Origin: Anabaena minutissima FACHB-250
GTDB taxonomy: Bacteria > Cyanobacteriota > Cyanobacteriia > Cyanobacteriales > Nostocaceae
Direction: 5' to 3'
Length of the DNA: 64,000 nt
Assembly: GCF_014697125.1 (NCBI RefSeq)
Contig: NZ_JACJRG010000016.1
Span: 62,001 to 126,000 of the forward strand
Positions within the stretch are counted from its first letter, which is position 1; every line of letters begins with the position of its first letter. Below the pieces are notes generated by a model that worked only from the letters and a program-made list of their open reading frames with translations, had not been told where the DNA came from and did not search any database. A program made the position numbers and the translations under genes. Shown piece after piece: positions 44,365 to 52,502 of the stretch.

Positions 44365-45501
44365 ATGTTTAACTGTGTTATTATTGCCAACCTGGAAAAT
44401 CGTCGGGTTGGCTTTATGCAACAAGCACTAGCACATTTTGATTTACCATCTGCGACCCTTGTCTCTTATGCAGATTTGATTGCAGGTAGGGAGAAGTTAG
44501 AAAAATTCAATGCACCTAATACTATTATTCGGTTTGAGTCGCCAGAGAAAAACTTTGAGGTGGAGAAAGCCATAATTGCGGCTGGTGTGGAAGTTCCAGA
44601 TACAGGTAATCAACAGCGTATTAGTGCTAAAGCTGCGGCTGATTTAGTGTTTGATAAAGGACGGATTCTTTACCCGCGACAGTGGTATTTAGGCTGGCGA
44701 TATTTATTACATCAATGGGAAAAGCAAGTATTATCGCCAGTGATGAATCATCCCCATGATATTAGTGTGATGTTTGATAAGCCATTATGTTGCGATCGCT
44801 TTTCTCATCACCATATCCCAATTCCGCGTTCTTTGGGTGTAATTCACAACTATGAGCATTTAAGAGAACAGATGCAAATTCAGGGGTTTGAACGGGTATT
44901 CATCAAACTATCTCATGGTTCATCTGCCTCTGGAGTAATTGCCTACCAGACTAATCACCACAAAGAATCTGCCATCACCACTGTAGAACGAGTCCGCCAA
45001 AATGGGCAAACCCAACTTTACAACTCCCGTAAAATTCGTCACTATACCAACCACGAAGAAATTACCGACATCATTAATATATTGACGGCTGAAGGCGTGC
45101 AAGTAGAAGAATGGCTTCCCAAAGCACAAATTCAAGGACATCCATTTGATGTGCGCGTGGTTGTCATTAACGGAGAAGCACAGCACATAGTAGTCAGATT
45201 AGGCAAAAGTCCCATGACTAATCTACACCTAGGTAACGAACGGGGAGATACAGCAGAATTTTTAGCTAAAGTTGGACATGAGAACTGGGAGAAGATGAAA
45301 CAAACCTGTGAAGCCGCAGCCGCATTATTTCCTAACAGCTTATATTGCGGAATTGACTTATTAATTTTCCCAGACTTTCACCGCCATGCCATTTTAGAAA
45401 TCAACGCCTTTGGTGATTTATTACCCGGAATTTTCTGGAATGGCTTCGACACATACACAAGCGAAGTGCAAGCAGTTCTAGAGAAACAAACAAATGCTTG
45501 A
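44365..45501 (+). CDS. STM4014-family protein with ATP-grasp-like fold
   Basis: A 378-residue protein from ATG 44365 (the frame extends upstream from a TTG). The ATP-grasp-like features are VFIKLSHGSSASGVIAY, DVRVVVINGEAQHIVVRLG, TNLHLGNERGD and CGIDLLIF...ILEINAFGDLLPG, the metal-binding end of the fold. Such enzymes join a carboxylate to an amine via acyl phosphate. The next gene starts 8 bp before its stop, so translation is coupled. Specific substrate unknown. Confidence 0.85.
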   Translation: MFNCVIIANLENRRVGFMQQALAHFDLPSATLVSYADLIAGREKLEKFNAPNTIIRFESPEKNFEVEKAIIAAGVEVPDTGNQQRISAKAAADLVFDKGRILYPRQWYLGWRYLLHQWEKQVLSPVMNHPHDISVMFDKPLCCDRFSHHHIPIPRSLGVIHNYEHLREQMQIQGFERVFIKLSHGSSASGVIAYQTNHHKESAITTVERVRQNGQTQLYNSRKIRHYTNHEEITDIINILTAEGVQVEEWLPKAQIQGHPFDVRVVVINGEAQHIVVRLGKSPMTNLHLGNERGDTAEFLAKVGHENWEKMKQTCEAAAALFPNSLYCGIDLLIFPDFHRHAILEINAFGDLLPGIFWNGFDTYTSEVQAVLEKQTNA

Positions 45502-46294
45502 CATGAATCAAATCGTCGGAACACACGACATAGTATTTATCACATTCGACACTCTCCGTTATGATGTTGCAGTTAACTTGTTAGCACAAGGACGCACCCC
45601 CAACTTAGCAGCAGTATTACCGAAAACTGGCTGGGAAGAACGCCATTCCCCAGGAAACTTTACTTACGCTGCACATCATGCCTTTTTCGCCGGCTTCTTA
45701 CCCACACCAGTTAAACCTGGAATACACCCTAGATTATTTGCGTTGGGGTTTGAAGGTAGCACAACCACCACAGAAAAAACCTGTGTATTAGAAGGTTCTA
45801 ACATTATCAGTGGATTAGCTACTAAAGGCTATCATACAGCGTGTATAGGTGGTGTCGGCTTCTTCAACAAACTCAACCCCTTGGGAAAAGTCCTACCTTC
45901 CTTATTTGCAGAAAGTCACTGGAGTAAAGAACTTGGTGTTACCAATCCCAACTCTACACAAAATCAGATAATACTAGCCGAAAAAATTCTCAAAGCAACA
46001 CCCCAAACCCAACGCCTATTTTTATTCATTAATATTTCCGCACTACATCAACCAAACTACTTTTATCTCCCCGACGCGAAAACAGACACCATCGCCTCCC
46101 ACGCCGCCGCCTTAGAATACGTAGACAAACACCTAATCAAACTCTGGGAAGCACTAAAAAAACGCGCCGCCACCTTTTGCATCCTCAGTTCCGATCATGG
46201 CACAACCTACGGCGAAAATGGCTACACAGGCCATCGCCTCAGCCACCCCACAGTATGGACAGTTCCCTACGCACAATTCATCCTCCCCAACTAA
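45494..46294 (+). CDS. STM4013-family sulfatase-like hydrolase
   Basis: A 266-residue protein of the alkaline phosphatase/sulfatase superfamily. DIVFITFDTLRYDVA supplies a metal-binding Asp and Thr, and ILSSDHGTTYGENGYTGHR supplies the later metal-binding Asp-His pair. A canonical Cys/Ser formylglycine motif (CxPSR) is not seen. It overlaps STM4014 by 8 bp. Length is short for sulfatases, as expected for this family. Confidence 0.82.
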   Translation: MLDMNQIVGTHDIVFITFDTLRYDVAVNLLAQGRTPNLAAVLPKTGWEERHSPGNFTYAAHHAFFAGFLPTPVKPGIHPRLFALGFEGSTTTTEKTCVLEGSNIISGLATKGYHTACIGGVGFFNKLNPLGKVLPSLFAESHWSKELGVTNPNSTQNQIILAEKILKATPQTQRLFLFINISALHQPNYFYLPDAKTDTIASHAAALEYVDKHLIKLWEALKKRAATFCILSSDHGTTYGENGYTGHRLSHPTVWTVPYAQFILPN

Positions 46295-46380
46295 AAATCT
46301 CTCCATATCTCTCTCTGCGTCTCTGCGCCTCTGCGTGAAATCTTCAAAATCCAACTCCACAAAACCAACCATCCCAAAAA

Positions 46381-47694
46381 ATGCTCAACCAACTCCTAAA
46401 ACAATCCCCCTATCAAACCTACGTCTACTCCTACCCCCACAAAACAGCCTATCGACCTCTAAACCCACCCATCAACCTCACCCAACTATGGACAAAACAA
46501 AATAAACAATCACTATTCCTCTACATTCACATCCCATTTTGTGAAATGCGCTGCGGATTTTGTAACCTATTTACCACAGTCACCCATAACGAAGACTTCG
46601 TTACCCAATACATCCGCACCATTCAACGACAAGCACAAAGAGTCAAAGCCGCACTAGGAAAAGCATCCTTTAGCAGATTTGCATTAGGTGGCGGGACACC
46701 AACCCAATTACCAATACACCACCTAGAAACAATACTCAACATAGCTGAAGAAACAATGGGTGCTGATTTACAACAAATCCCAGTTTCCGTCGAGATGTCA
46801 CCAGAGACAGCCGATAAAGATAAATTACAACTATTGCGCGATCGCGGCGTTGATCGAGCTAGTATTGGCGTACAAAGTTTTATTGAATCAGAAGTTCTAG
46901 CCACCCAACGCCGCCAAACCACCCCCCAAGTAGAAGCCGCACTGACAAGAATGCGCGAAGCCGGCTTTCCCAGAATTAACATTGACCTAATTTACGGACT
47001 ACCCGGACAAACCGTAGATACATGGTTACAATCAATACGGTCTGCATTACGCTTCCAACCAGAAGAAATTTATCTATATCCCTTATACATCCGACCCCTC
47101 ACCGGTTTAGGACGTTCAGACAAAGAATGGGACGATATCCGTATATCATCTTACCGCGAAGGGCGATCGCTCCTCATCTCAGAAGGATACACCCAAATTT
47201 CCATGCGAATGTTCCAACGCGTGTCTCCCTTATCTCCCGCCTCTCCCGTCTACTGCTGTCAAGCCGACGGTATGGTAGGAATAGGTTGCGGCGCACGTTC
47301 CTACACAGACACCTTGCATTATTCCAATGAATATGCGGTAGGTTCAAAAGAAGTCCGCGATATTTTGCAAGCCTATATACAAACACCCGATGAAACTTTT
47401 GACTACGCAACTTATGGCTTTCAACTAAATATTGAAGAACAAAGTCGCCGCTACATTTTATTATCTCTCTTATCTAATGAAGGTATAAATCTCATCGCCT
47501 ATCAGCAAAGATTCCAAAGCAATATATATACTGATTATCCCGAATTAAAACAACTCATAGATTTGCAATTCGCCACACAACCAGAACACATATTACATTT
47601 AACCGAAAAAGGAATCGAACATTCAGACACCATAGGTGCTTGGCTATTCTCAGAACAAGTCAACCAACTAATGCAAACCTATAACCTCAAATAA
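46381..47694 (+). CDS. STM4012-family radical SAM protein (HemW-like)
   Basis: A 437-residue radical-SAM enzyme. The 4Fe-4S motif is CEMRCGFC in LYIHIPFCEMRCGFCNLF. GGGTPTQLP, EMSPETAD and RASIGVQSF are segments of the HemN/HemW group. A C-terminal extension (residues about 310-430) replaces the HemW tail. It likely performs radical chemistry on the product of this cluster. It follows STM4013 after 86 bp of non-coding repeat. Starts at ATG 46381. Confidence 0.88.
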   Translation: MLNQLLKQSPYQTYVYSYPHKTAYRPLNPPINLTQLWTKQNKQSLFLYIHIPFCEMRCGFCNLFTTVTHNEDFVTQYIRTIQRQAQRVKAALGKASFSRFALGGGTPTQLPIHHLETILNIAEETMGADLQQIPVSVEMSPETADKDKLQLLRDRGVDRASIGVQSFIESEVLATQRRQTTPQVEAALTRMREAGFPRINIDLIYGLPGQTVDTWLQSIRSALRFQPEEIYLYPLYIRPLTGLGRSDKEWDDIRISSYREGRSLLISEGYTQISMRMFQRVSPLSPASPVYCCQADGMVGIGCGARSYTDTLHYSNEYAVGSKEVRDILQAYIQTPDETFDYATYGFQLNIEEQSRRYILLSLLSNEGINLIAYQQRFQSNIYTDYPELKQLIDLQFATQPEHILHLTEKGIEHSDTIGAWLFSEQVNQLMQTYNLK

Positions 47695-47757
47695 CCTCTT
47701 ACTCCTCTCCGCGTCTCTGCGCCTCTACGTGCATAAATCTCATATCTAAATTCACCC

Positions 47758-48657
47758 ATGCACCTCACCATTCTCTATCGCGGTTCATTAATCAGTTGCA
47801 ACTATGGTTGTGAATATTGCCCTTTCGCCAAAAAACAACAATCAGCCGCAGAATTAGCAACTGATAAACAAGAAATAGAAAGATTTATTAACTGGATTGC
47901 TCAAAATTCACACCATAAATTTTCTATATTATTTACCCCTTGGGGAGAAGCCTTAATTCATAAATGGTATCAACAGGCATTAGTTAAATTAACCCAAATG
48001 CCTCATGTAAATAAAGCCGTAATTCAAACCAATCTTTCCTGTAAATTAGATTGGGTAGAAGATTGTAATAAAGAAAAACTTGCATTGTGGGCAACATTTC
48101 ATTCAGAATGGGTGACGTGCGATCGCTTCCTCTCCCAATGTCGAGAATTAAATCAGCGTGGTGTCCGTTTTAGTGCTGGCGTTGTCGGTTTTCCTCAATT
48201 CAAAGCACAGATTACTTACTTACGTCAAAACTTACCAGATCACATTTACTTATGGATTAATGCAGTTAAAAAGGAACTACCAAATTTATCACAAGAAGAC
48301 AGAGCTTTTTTTCAATCTATCGACCCATTTTATGAACTAAATACTCAACATTATCCCAGTTTAGGTAAAACTTGCAGTGCTGGCAAATCATTGATTTCTG
48401 TTGATGGTGAGGGAACAATCAAACGCTGCCATTTTATCAAATCACCCATTGGTAATATTTATGATCACAACTGGGAAGCTTCATTATTTGAACGTACTTG
48501 CATTAATGAAACCTGCCATTGTCATATAGGTTATGTTCACCTAGATTATTTAGAATTACATAAAGTATTTGGTTCTGGTATTTTAGAGCGTATTCCGCAT
48601 AATTGGAATTATAATTTAGCCGCATTGTCAACAGGGGAGTCTAAATCTAAAGTTTAG
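47758..48657 (+). CDS. STM4011-family radical SAM protein
   Basis: A 299-residue radical-SAM enzyme with CNYGCEYC in LISCNYGCEYCPFAK and additional cysteines near the C-terminus (GKTCSAGKSL, IKRCHFIK, CHCHIGYVHLDYL), which could bind an auxiliary iron-sulfur cluster. It is the last gene of the cassette. As with its relatives, the chemistry is unknown. Starts at ATG 47758. Confidence 0.87.
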   Translation: MHLTILYRGSLISCNYGCEYCPFAKKQQSAAELATDKQEIERFINWIAQNSHHKFSILFTPWGEALIHKWYQQALVKLTQMPHVNKAVIQTNLSCKLDWVEDCNKEKLALWATFHSEWVTCDRFLSQCRELNQRGVRFSAGVVGFPQFKAQITYLRQNLPDHIYLWINAVKKELPNLSQEDRAFFQSIDPFYELNTQHYPSLGKTCSAGKSLISVDGEGTIKRCHFIKSPIGNIYDHNWEASLFERTCINETCHCHIGYVHLDYLELHKVFGSGILERIPHNWNYNLAALSTGESKSKV

Positions 48658-48767
48658 AAATTAATTTATTTATAAAGTATTCACAGAAATTTGGCTGGGA
48701 AGTGCTGCTAATGTCATCACTACCCATGCTTGCTAGATTTTTACTGAATTGCTATATTGTAGATACT

Positions 48768-48779
48768 ATGTATATACAT
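48768..48779. promoter_or_regulatory. Palindrome upstream of mazEF-like genes
   Basis: ATGTATATACAT is a perfect 12-bp palindrome 28 bp before the antitoxin start. It is a plausible autoregulatory operator for the MazE-type DNA-binding protein. Confidence 0.5.
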
Positions 48780-48807
48780 AAAGTTTTACTAAATCAAGGT
48801 TCAGGCT

Positions 48808-49050
48808 ATGGTTGCAAATGTTGCTAAGTGGGGAAATAGTCTTGCTATTCGGATTCCCCAGAATTTAGCTAAAGAAATTCATTTAACTGAAGGCGTGGAA
48901 GTAGAACTTGCGGTCATAGATGGTAGTTTAGTAATCAAACCCATAAACCGCAAGCGATACTCACTTGATGAGCTAATTGATGCCATTACACCAGAGAATC
49001 TTCATGGTGAAATTAATAGTGGAATAGCTATAGGGAATGAAGTTTGGTGA
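48808..49050 (+). CDS. mazE: MazE-like antitoxin (AbrB/SpoVT fold)
   Basis: An 80-residue protein. VAKWGNSLAIRIPQNLAKEIHL and VELAVIDGSLVIKPI form the swapped-hairpin AbrB-type DNA-binding domain of MazE. The C-terminus is acidic (EINSGIAIGNEVW), suitable for masking the toxin. The toxin GTG start overlaps its stop (GTGA at 49047-49050), typical of coupled toxin-antitoxin operons. Starts at ATG 48808. Confidence 0.9.
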   Translation: MVANVAKWGNSLAIRIPQNLAKEIHLTEGVEVELAVIDGSLVIKPINRKRYSLDELIDAITPENLHGEINSGIAIGNEVW

Positions 49051-49391
49051 TATCAGAAAATTACTATATTCCTAATCGAGGAGATATCGTCTACTTAGAT
49101 TTTGACCCCACAAAAGGACATGAACAACAGGGATATAGACCTGCTTTTGTGATTTCGCCTCGCAGGTATAATGAGAAAATTTCCTTAGCTTTATTTATGC
49201 CTATCACAAAACAGCAAAAAGGATATCCTTTTGAAGTTATTTTACAGTCTGATTTGAAAATTCAAGGTGTGATTCTTGCGGATCAGATCAAGTGTTTAGA
49301 CTGGAAAGTACGCGGTGTTAAATTTATTGAGTCTGTACCAGAAAGTTTAATTGAAGAAGTGCAAGCAAAAATTGAGCCATTACTTCTGTAG
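49047..49391 (+). CDS. mazF: MazF-like toxin (mRNA interferase)
   Basis: A 114-residue MazF/PemK-family endoribonuclease. RGDIVYLDFDPTKGHEQQGYRPAFVIS holds the N-terminal core with the RP segment, and GVILADQIKCLDW is the characteristic second motif. GTG 49047 overlaps the antitoxin stop; a TTG lies at 49044. Length and motifs look intact, so it should be active. A MITE-like element lies 38 bp downstream. Confidence 0.9.
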   Translation: MISENYYIPNRGDIVYLDFDPTKGHEQQGYRPAFVISPRRYNEKISLALFMPITKQQKGYPFEVILQSDLKIQGVILADQIKCLDWKVRGVKFIESVPESLIEEVQAKIEPLLL

Positions 49392-49873
49392 ATATATTTT
49401 TTATTAGCATTGTCAACAGGTGAGTCTAAGAGGTTGTTTGAAAAGTCCCCTTCTATGCCATCCTGAGGAACGTAGAGAAGCCTTCCCGTAGGGTAGCATC
49501 TCAGTATATGGGTTAAAATGCAGATTCTTTCCTACGGAACGCTACGCGTTAAGCGTTGGCGCAGCCTCTTTGACAGGAGAAGCTATGCCGCAGGCTTTAC
49601 CTTACAGTTCCTACGCTTCGCTCAGGACTCCAGTCAGAATGACATTTTTATACCCCTTGCAACTTTTCAAACATCCTCTAAATCCAAAGTGTAAAATATT
49701 ATATCTGTTGTCAAAACTAGTACCAGAATATATCCCGTTTGTATCAAGTTGTTAGCCCTGGTTGTTGCCATAAGCGTAACTCATGTGATTAAGTAGGGAG
49801 CAAAGCTCATAATTGCTTGATTAAGTTCTGTGGAGAAATGGTATAAAAATTCCATAAGACATTGGTGACTGGG
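49392..49873. other. Intergenic region with a MITE-like element
   Basis: 482 bp between MazF and the kinase gene; about half is the element at 49429-49679. The rest is AT-rich and without a gene. Confidence 0.6.
49429..49679. mobile_element. MITE-like element with 18-bp terminal inverted repeats
   Basis: AGAGGTTGTTTGAAAAGT (49429-49446) and ACTTTTCAAACATCCTCT (49662-49679) match at 17 of 18 inverted positions. The 251-bp interior is non-coding and includes CTATGCCGCAGGCTTTAC, also found at 61207. It probably moves with a transposase from elsewhere. Confidence 0.7.
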
Positions 49874-51283
49874 ATGATAGGTCAAATTCTCGGTGGACGC
49901 TACCAAATTCTTGAACAACTTGGTCAAGGCGGCTTTGGAATTACTTTTACAGCTATTGACATCGGACGGCCGGGAAATCCTCAATGTATTGTCAAGCAAT
50001 TTAAACCCATTTCCAGCAACCCATACACTTTGACAAATGCTAAAAGATTGTTTGACACCGAAGCCGAAAAGCTAGAAAGGTTAGGAAATCATGACCAAAT
50101 TCCCCGGCTTTTAGCATTCTTTGAAGAAAATCAACAATTTTATATTGTACAAGAATATATAGAAGGTCACGATTTAACTCAAGAATTAATCTCCGGCCAA
50201 AAACTCAGTGAAGCGATAGTAATTAAACTTTTACAAGATATTTTAGAAGTCTTAATTTTTGTTCATCAACAGAACTTAATTCATCGGGATCTCAAACCCT
50301 CAAATATTCGCCGCCGAAAATCTGATGGCAAAATTGTTTTAATAGATTTTGGTGCAGTTAAAGAAGTTAGCACTCAGGTTGTCAATTCTCAAGGACAAAC
50401 AAGTTTAACTGTTGCTGTTGGTACTCTTGGTTATATACCCAGTGAACAAACCAATGGTAAACCGACTTTCCAGAGTGATATTTATGCAGTAGGAATTATC
50501 GCCATCGAAGCTTTAACAGGAATAAATCCCTACCCTAGAGGTTTTACGACAGATTCACAAACCGGGGAAATTGTCTGGCGTACTCATGCTCAAGTTAGCT
50601 CTAAACTAGCAAATATCATTGATAAAATGGTGCGCTATGACTATCGTCAGCGTTATCACTCAGCAAATGAAGCATTGCAGGCGGTAAAAGCCTTATCTCC
50701 CAAATCTCCACCGAAAAAAGTATGGTTTGGTGTGGGGGTATTGGTATTAATTGCACTTTTAATTTTCTGGATATTTTACCAATTTAGTAACTCTAAACTT
50801 ACTTTTATAACTTACGAAGGTGTTAATTCTGGTATCACAATTAAATATCCTTCAGAAAACTGGCAACTAATTAAACCTCCTAGCGGCGATTTTGAAGATG
50901 AGGTGATTAGATTTGTCCCAAAAAATCAAAATCAGCAAAATAAATGTATTTTAGAAGTTGTAATTAATACTCAGGAATTGCCTAAGAAATTATTATCTTT
51001 AGACGAATTTAAAAATGAGGCGTTAAAACAAATTCAAAGGAATAATCCCAATCAACAATTTACGGATGCTTCTCAACCATCAACAACACTATCAAAATTT
51101 CCGGCTTATAAATTAAACTATACTCGCCAAGATGGGGAATGTAAGTTACAAGCAATGGAAATTGGCACAGTCAGAAATGGTAAGGCTTACTTTATCACCT
51201 ATACAGCAGAAGAGAAAGAATATAACAAGTATTTAGATGTGGTGGAGGAAATGATTAATTCATTTGAAATTAAGGTTCAATAA
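49874..51283 (+). CDS. Serine/threonine protein kinase with membrane anchor and extracytoplasmic domain
   Basis: A protein of about 469 residues from ATG 49874; the frame opens earlier at TTG 49862. The kinase domain has LGQGGFGITF, Lys in CIVKQF, the catalytic Asp139 in HRDLKPSN, and DFGAVKE. A membrane helix (FGVGVLVLIALLIFWIFYQF) at about 280-300 is followed by an extracytoplasmic domain with beta-rich segments (SGITIKYPSENWQLIKPP, FPAYKLNYTRQDG) resembling PsbP-type domains. Domain order suggests a sensor kinase. Catalytic residues are intact. Confidence 0.9.
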   Translation: MIGQILGGRYQILEQLGQGGFGITFTAIDIGRPGNPQCIVKQFKPISSNPYTLTNAKRLFDTEAEKLERLGNHDQIPRLLAFFEENQQFYIVQEYIEGHDLTQELISGQKLSEAIVIKLLQDILEVLIFVHQQNLIHRDLKPSNIRRRKSDGKIVLIDFGAVKEVSTQVVNSQGQTSLTVAVGTLGYIPSEQTNGKPTFQSDIYAVGIIAIEALTGINPYPRGFTTDSQTGEIVWRTHAQVSSKLANIIDKMVRYDYRQRYHSANEALQAVKALSPKSPPKKVWFGVGVLVLIALLIFWIFYQFSNSKLTFITYEGVNSGITIKYPSENWQLIKPPSGDFEDEVIRFVPKNQNQQNKCILEVVINTQELPKKLLSLDEFKNEALKQIQRNNPNQQFTDASQPSTTLSKFPAYKLNYTRQDGECKLQAMEIGTVRNGKAYFITYTAEEKEYNKYLDVVEEMINSFEIKVQ

Positions 51284-51306
51284 ATTTAGTAGTTTTCAGG
51301 CAAGGA

Positions 51307-51744
51307 TTATGGCAACAATATCAATTTAAAATGAATATAGTAAAATAAAAAATTATTGAGGTTGCCAGACGATTTGCGATCGCTTCGCCAATAAACTGGC
51401 TCAATTGCATAATCATCTCCCAACTCATGATAAAGCGTAGCCTGTTGTATGGCTGTAGGTGGGCAAATCAAACGGACTTCACACTCAGGTGACTGTTTGC
51501 TCCATGTTAGTCGAATCCCACCTTGTTCATCTGTCGAAGCCGATGCTTTAGGAAAGCGATCGCCCATTATTTCATAAACATCTACGACTAATCGCATCGC
51601 TAATTTAAAAGCAGATTGACTGGGCTGCAATATTCCATACTCGTCTGTTTCATCTTCTTCTAAAAGAGCGACGAGCCGCTTCAATGTCACCGTAATATCA
51701 CTACTAGAGGGTTTTGCTGATTGAGAAACGATCATATCAGACAA
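51307..51744 (-). CDS. Hypothetical protein
   Basis: A 145-residue soluble protein starting at ATG 51744 (MSDMIVSQSAKPSSSDI). The middle has a helix (LKRLVALLEEDETDEYG) and a strand-rich section (GIRLTWSKQSPECEVRLICPP). The pattern recalls small proteins that accompany toxin-like genes in cyanobacteria, but no such partner is next to it. I do not recognise a family. Confidence 0.55.
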   Translation of the reverse strand: MSDMIVSQSAKPSSSDITVTLKRLVALLEEDETDEYGILQPSQSAFKLAMRLVVDVYEIMGDRFPKASASTDEQGGIRLTWSKQSPECEVRLICPPTAIQQATLYHELGDDYAIEPVYWRSDRKSSGNLNNFLFYYIHFKLILLP

Positions 51745-51994
51745 TTAAATTAGGATATCAACAATAGCCTAACATGAGCCTGAAATCAAAAGCGAACTGT
51801 GATACTAAATTAACTTGATAAATACTCTGTATACCTCTGCGCTAACCTCCGCGTTACTTTGCGTTTATAAAAGCTACGAACTTGTAAGCAGCTTAACTAA
51901 AAAAGTAGAATTAGGGTGGTTTCTTGGTTGTACTTTGTTATTTTTAATAGAAATTACTACAATAATATGATATTCATTATGATTATTGAATCTT

Positions 51995-52210
51995 ATGCAA
52001 GTTAAAGATTTAACCGTTGAAGAACTAAAACTTTTGATACAGCAAACTGTTACAGAAACTATTGAATCTTTGTTGATTGATGTTGAAGAAGATAGGCAAT
52101 TAAAGCCTGAAGTCAAGCAGCAACTACTTGATTCGTTACAGCGTACTCGAAACGGGGAACGTGGTATTCCTACGGAGGAGGTAGCGAAAAAACTGGGATT
52201 GAACTGGTAA
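51995..52210 (+). CDS. Antitoxin-like small protein
   Basis: A protein of about 71 residues from ATG 51995 (MQVKDLTVEELKLLI). It ends RGIPTEEVAKKLGLNW. Its stop overlaps the ATG of the broken ParE/RelE-type gene by one base (TAATG), a layout typical of toxin-antitoxin operons. The helix-rich composition agrees with a RelB/Phd-like antitoxin, though the family is not certain. Confidence 0.65.
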   Translation: MQVKDLTVEELKLLIQQTVTETIESLLIDVEEDRQLKPEVKQQLLDSLQRTRNGERGIPTEEVAKKLGLNW

Positions 52211-52470
52211 TGAGCTATCAAGTCGAGTTTAAAGCCCAAGCAATTGCGGATTTAGAAGTACTAACTTCAACAATTCAAGAGCGTTTATTACATAAAATTC
52301 GCTAGTTATCTGAAAATTTTGATAACCTGACTCATCAAGCTTTGAGTGCTGATTTGAGTGGTCTATTCAAATTAAGAGTAGGAAACTATCGGGTTATTTA
52401 TTCCTTCGATATTGAAGCTTTATTAATCACGATTCACAAAATTGGACATCGCCGAGATATTTATAATTAA
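52210..52470 (+). pseudogene. ParE/RelE-type toxin broken by an in-frame stop
   Basis: The 87-codon frame from ATG 52210 encodes a RelE/ParE-like fold (SYQVEFKAQAIADLEVL, then FKLRVGNYRVIYSFD, then LLITIHKIGHRRDIY) but carries TAG at 52303-52305, as codon 32. The frame continues intact after it to TAA at 52468. Families of this kind usually have Trp at that place (RWLSENF-like), so TGG to TAG would be one base change. The toxin is presumed inactive. Confidence 0.85.
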
Positions 52471-52502
52471 TCGCGTTTTATTAAGGGAATAGCAGAAAAT
52501 AG

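Noticed and set aside
46154..46505. Frames around the junction of the STM4013 and STM4012 genes
   Set aside because: They overlap the real genes and the CTCTGCGTCTCTGCGCCTCTG repeat between them.
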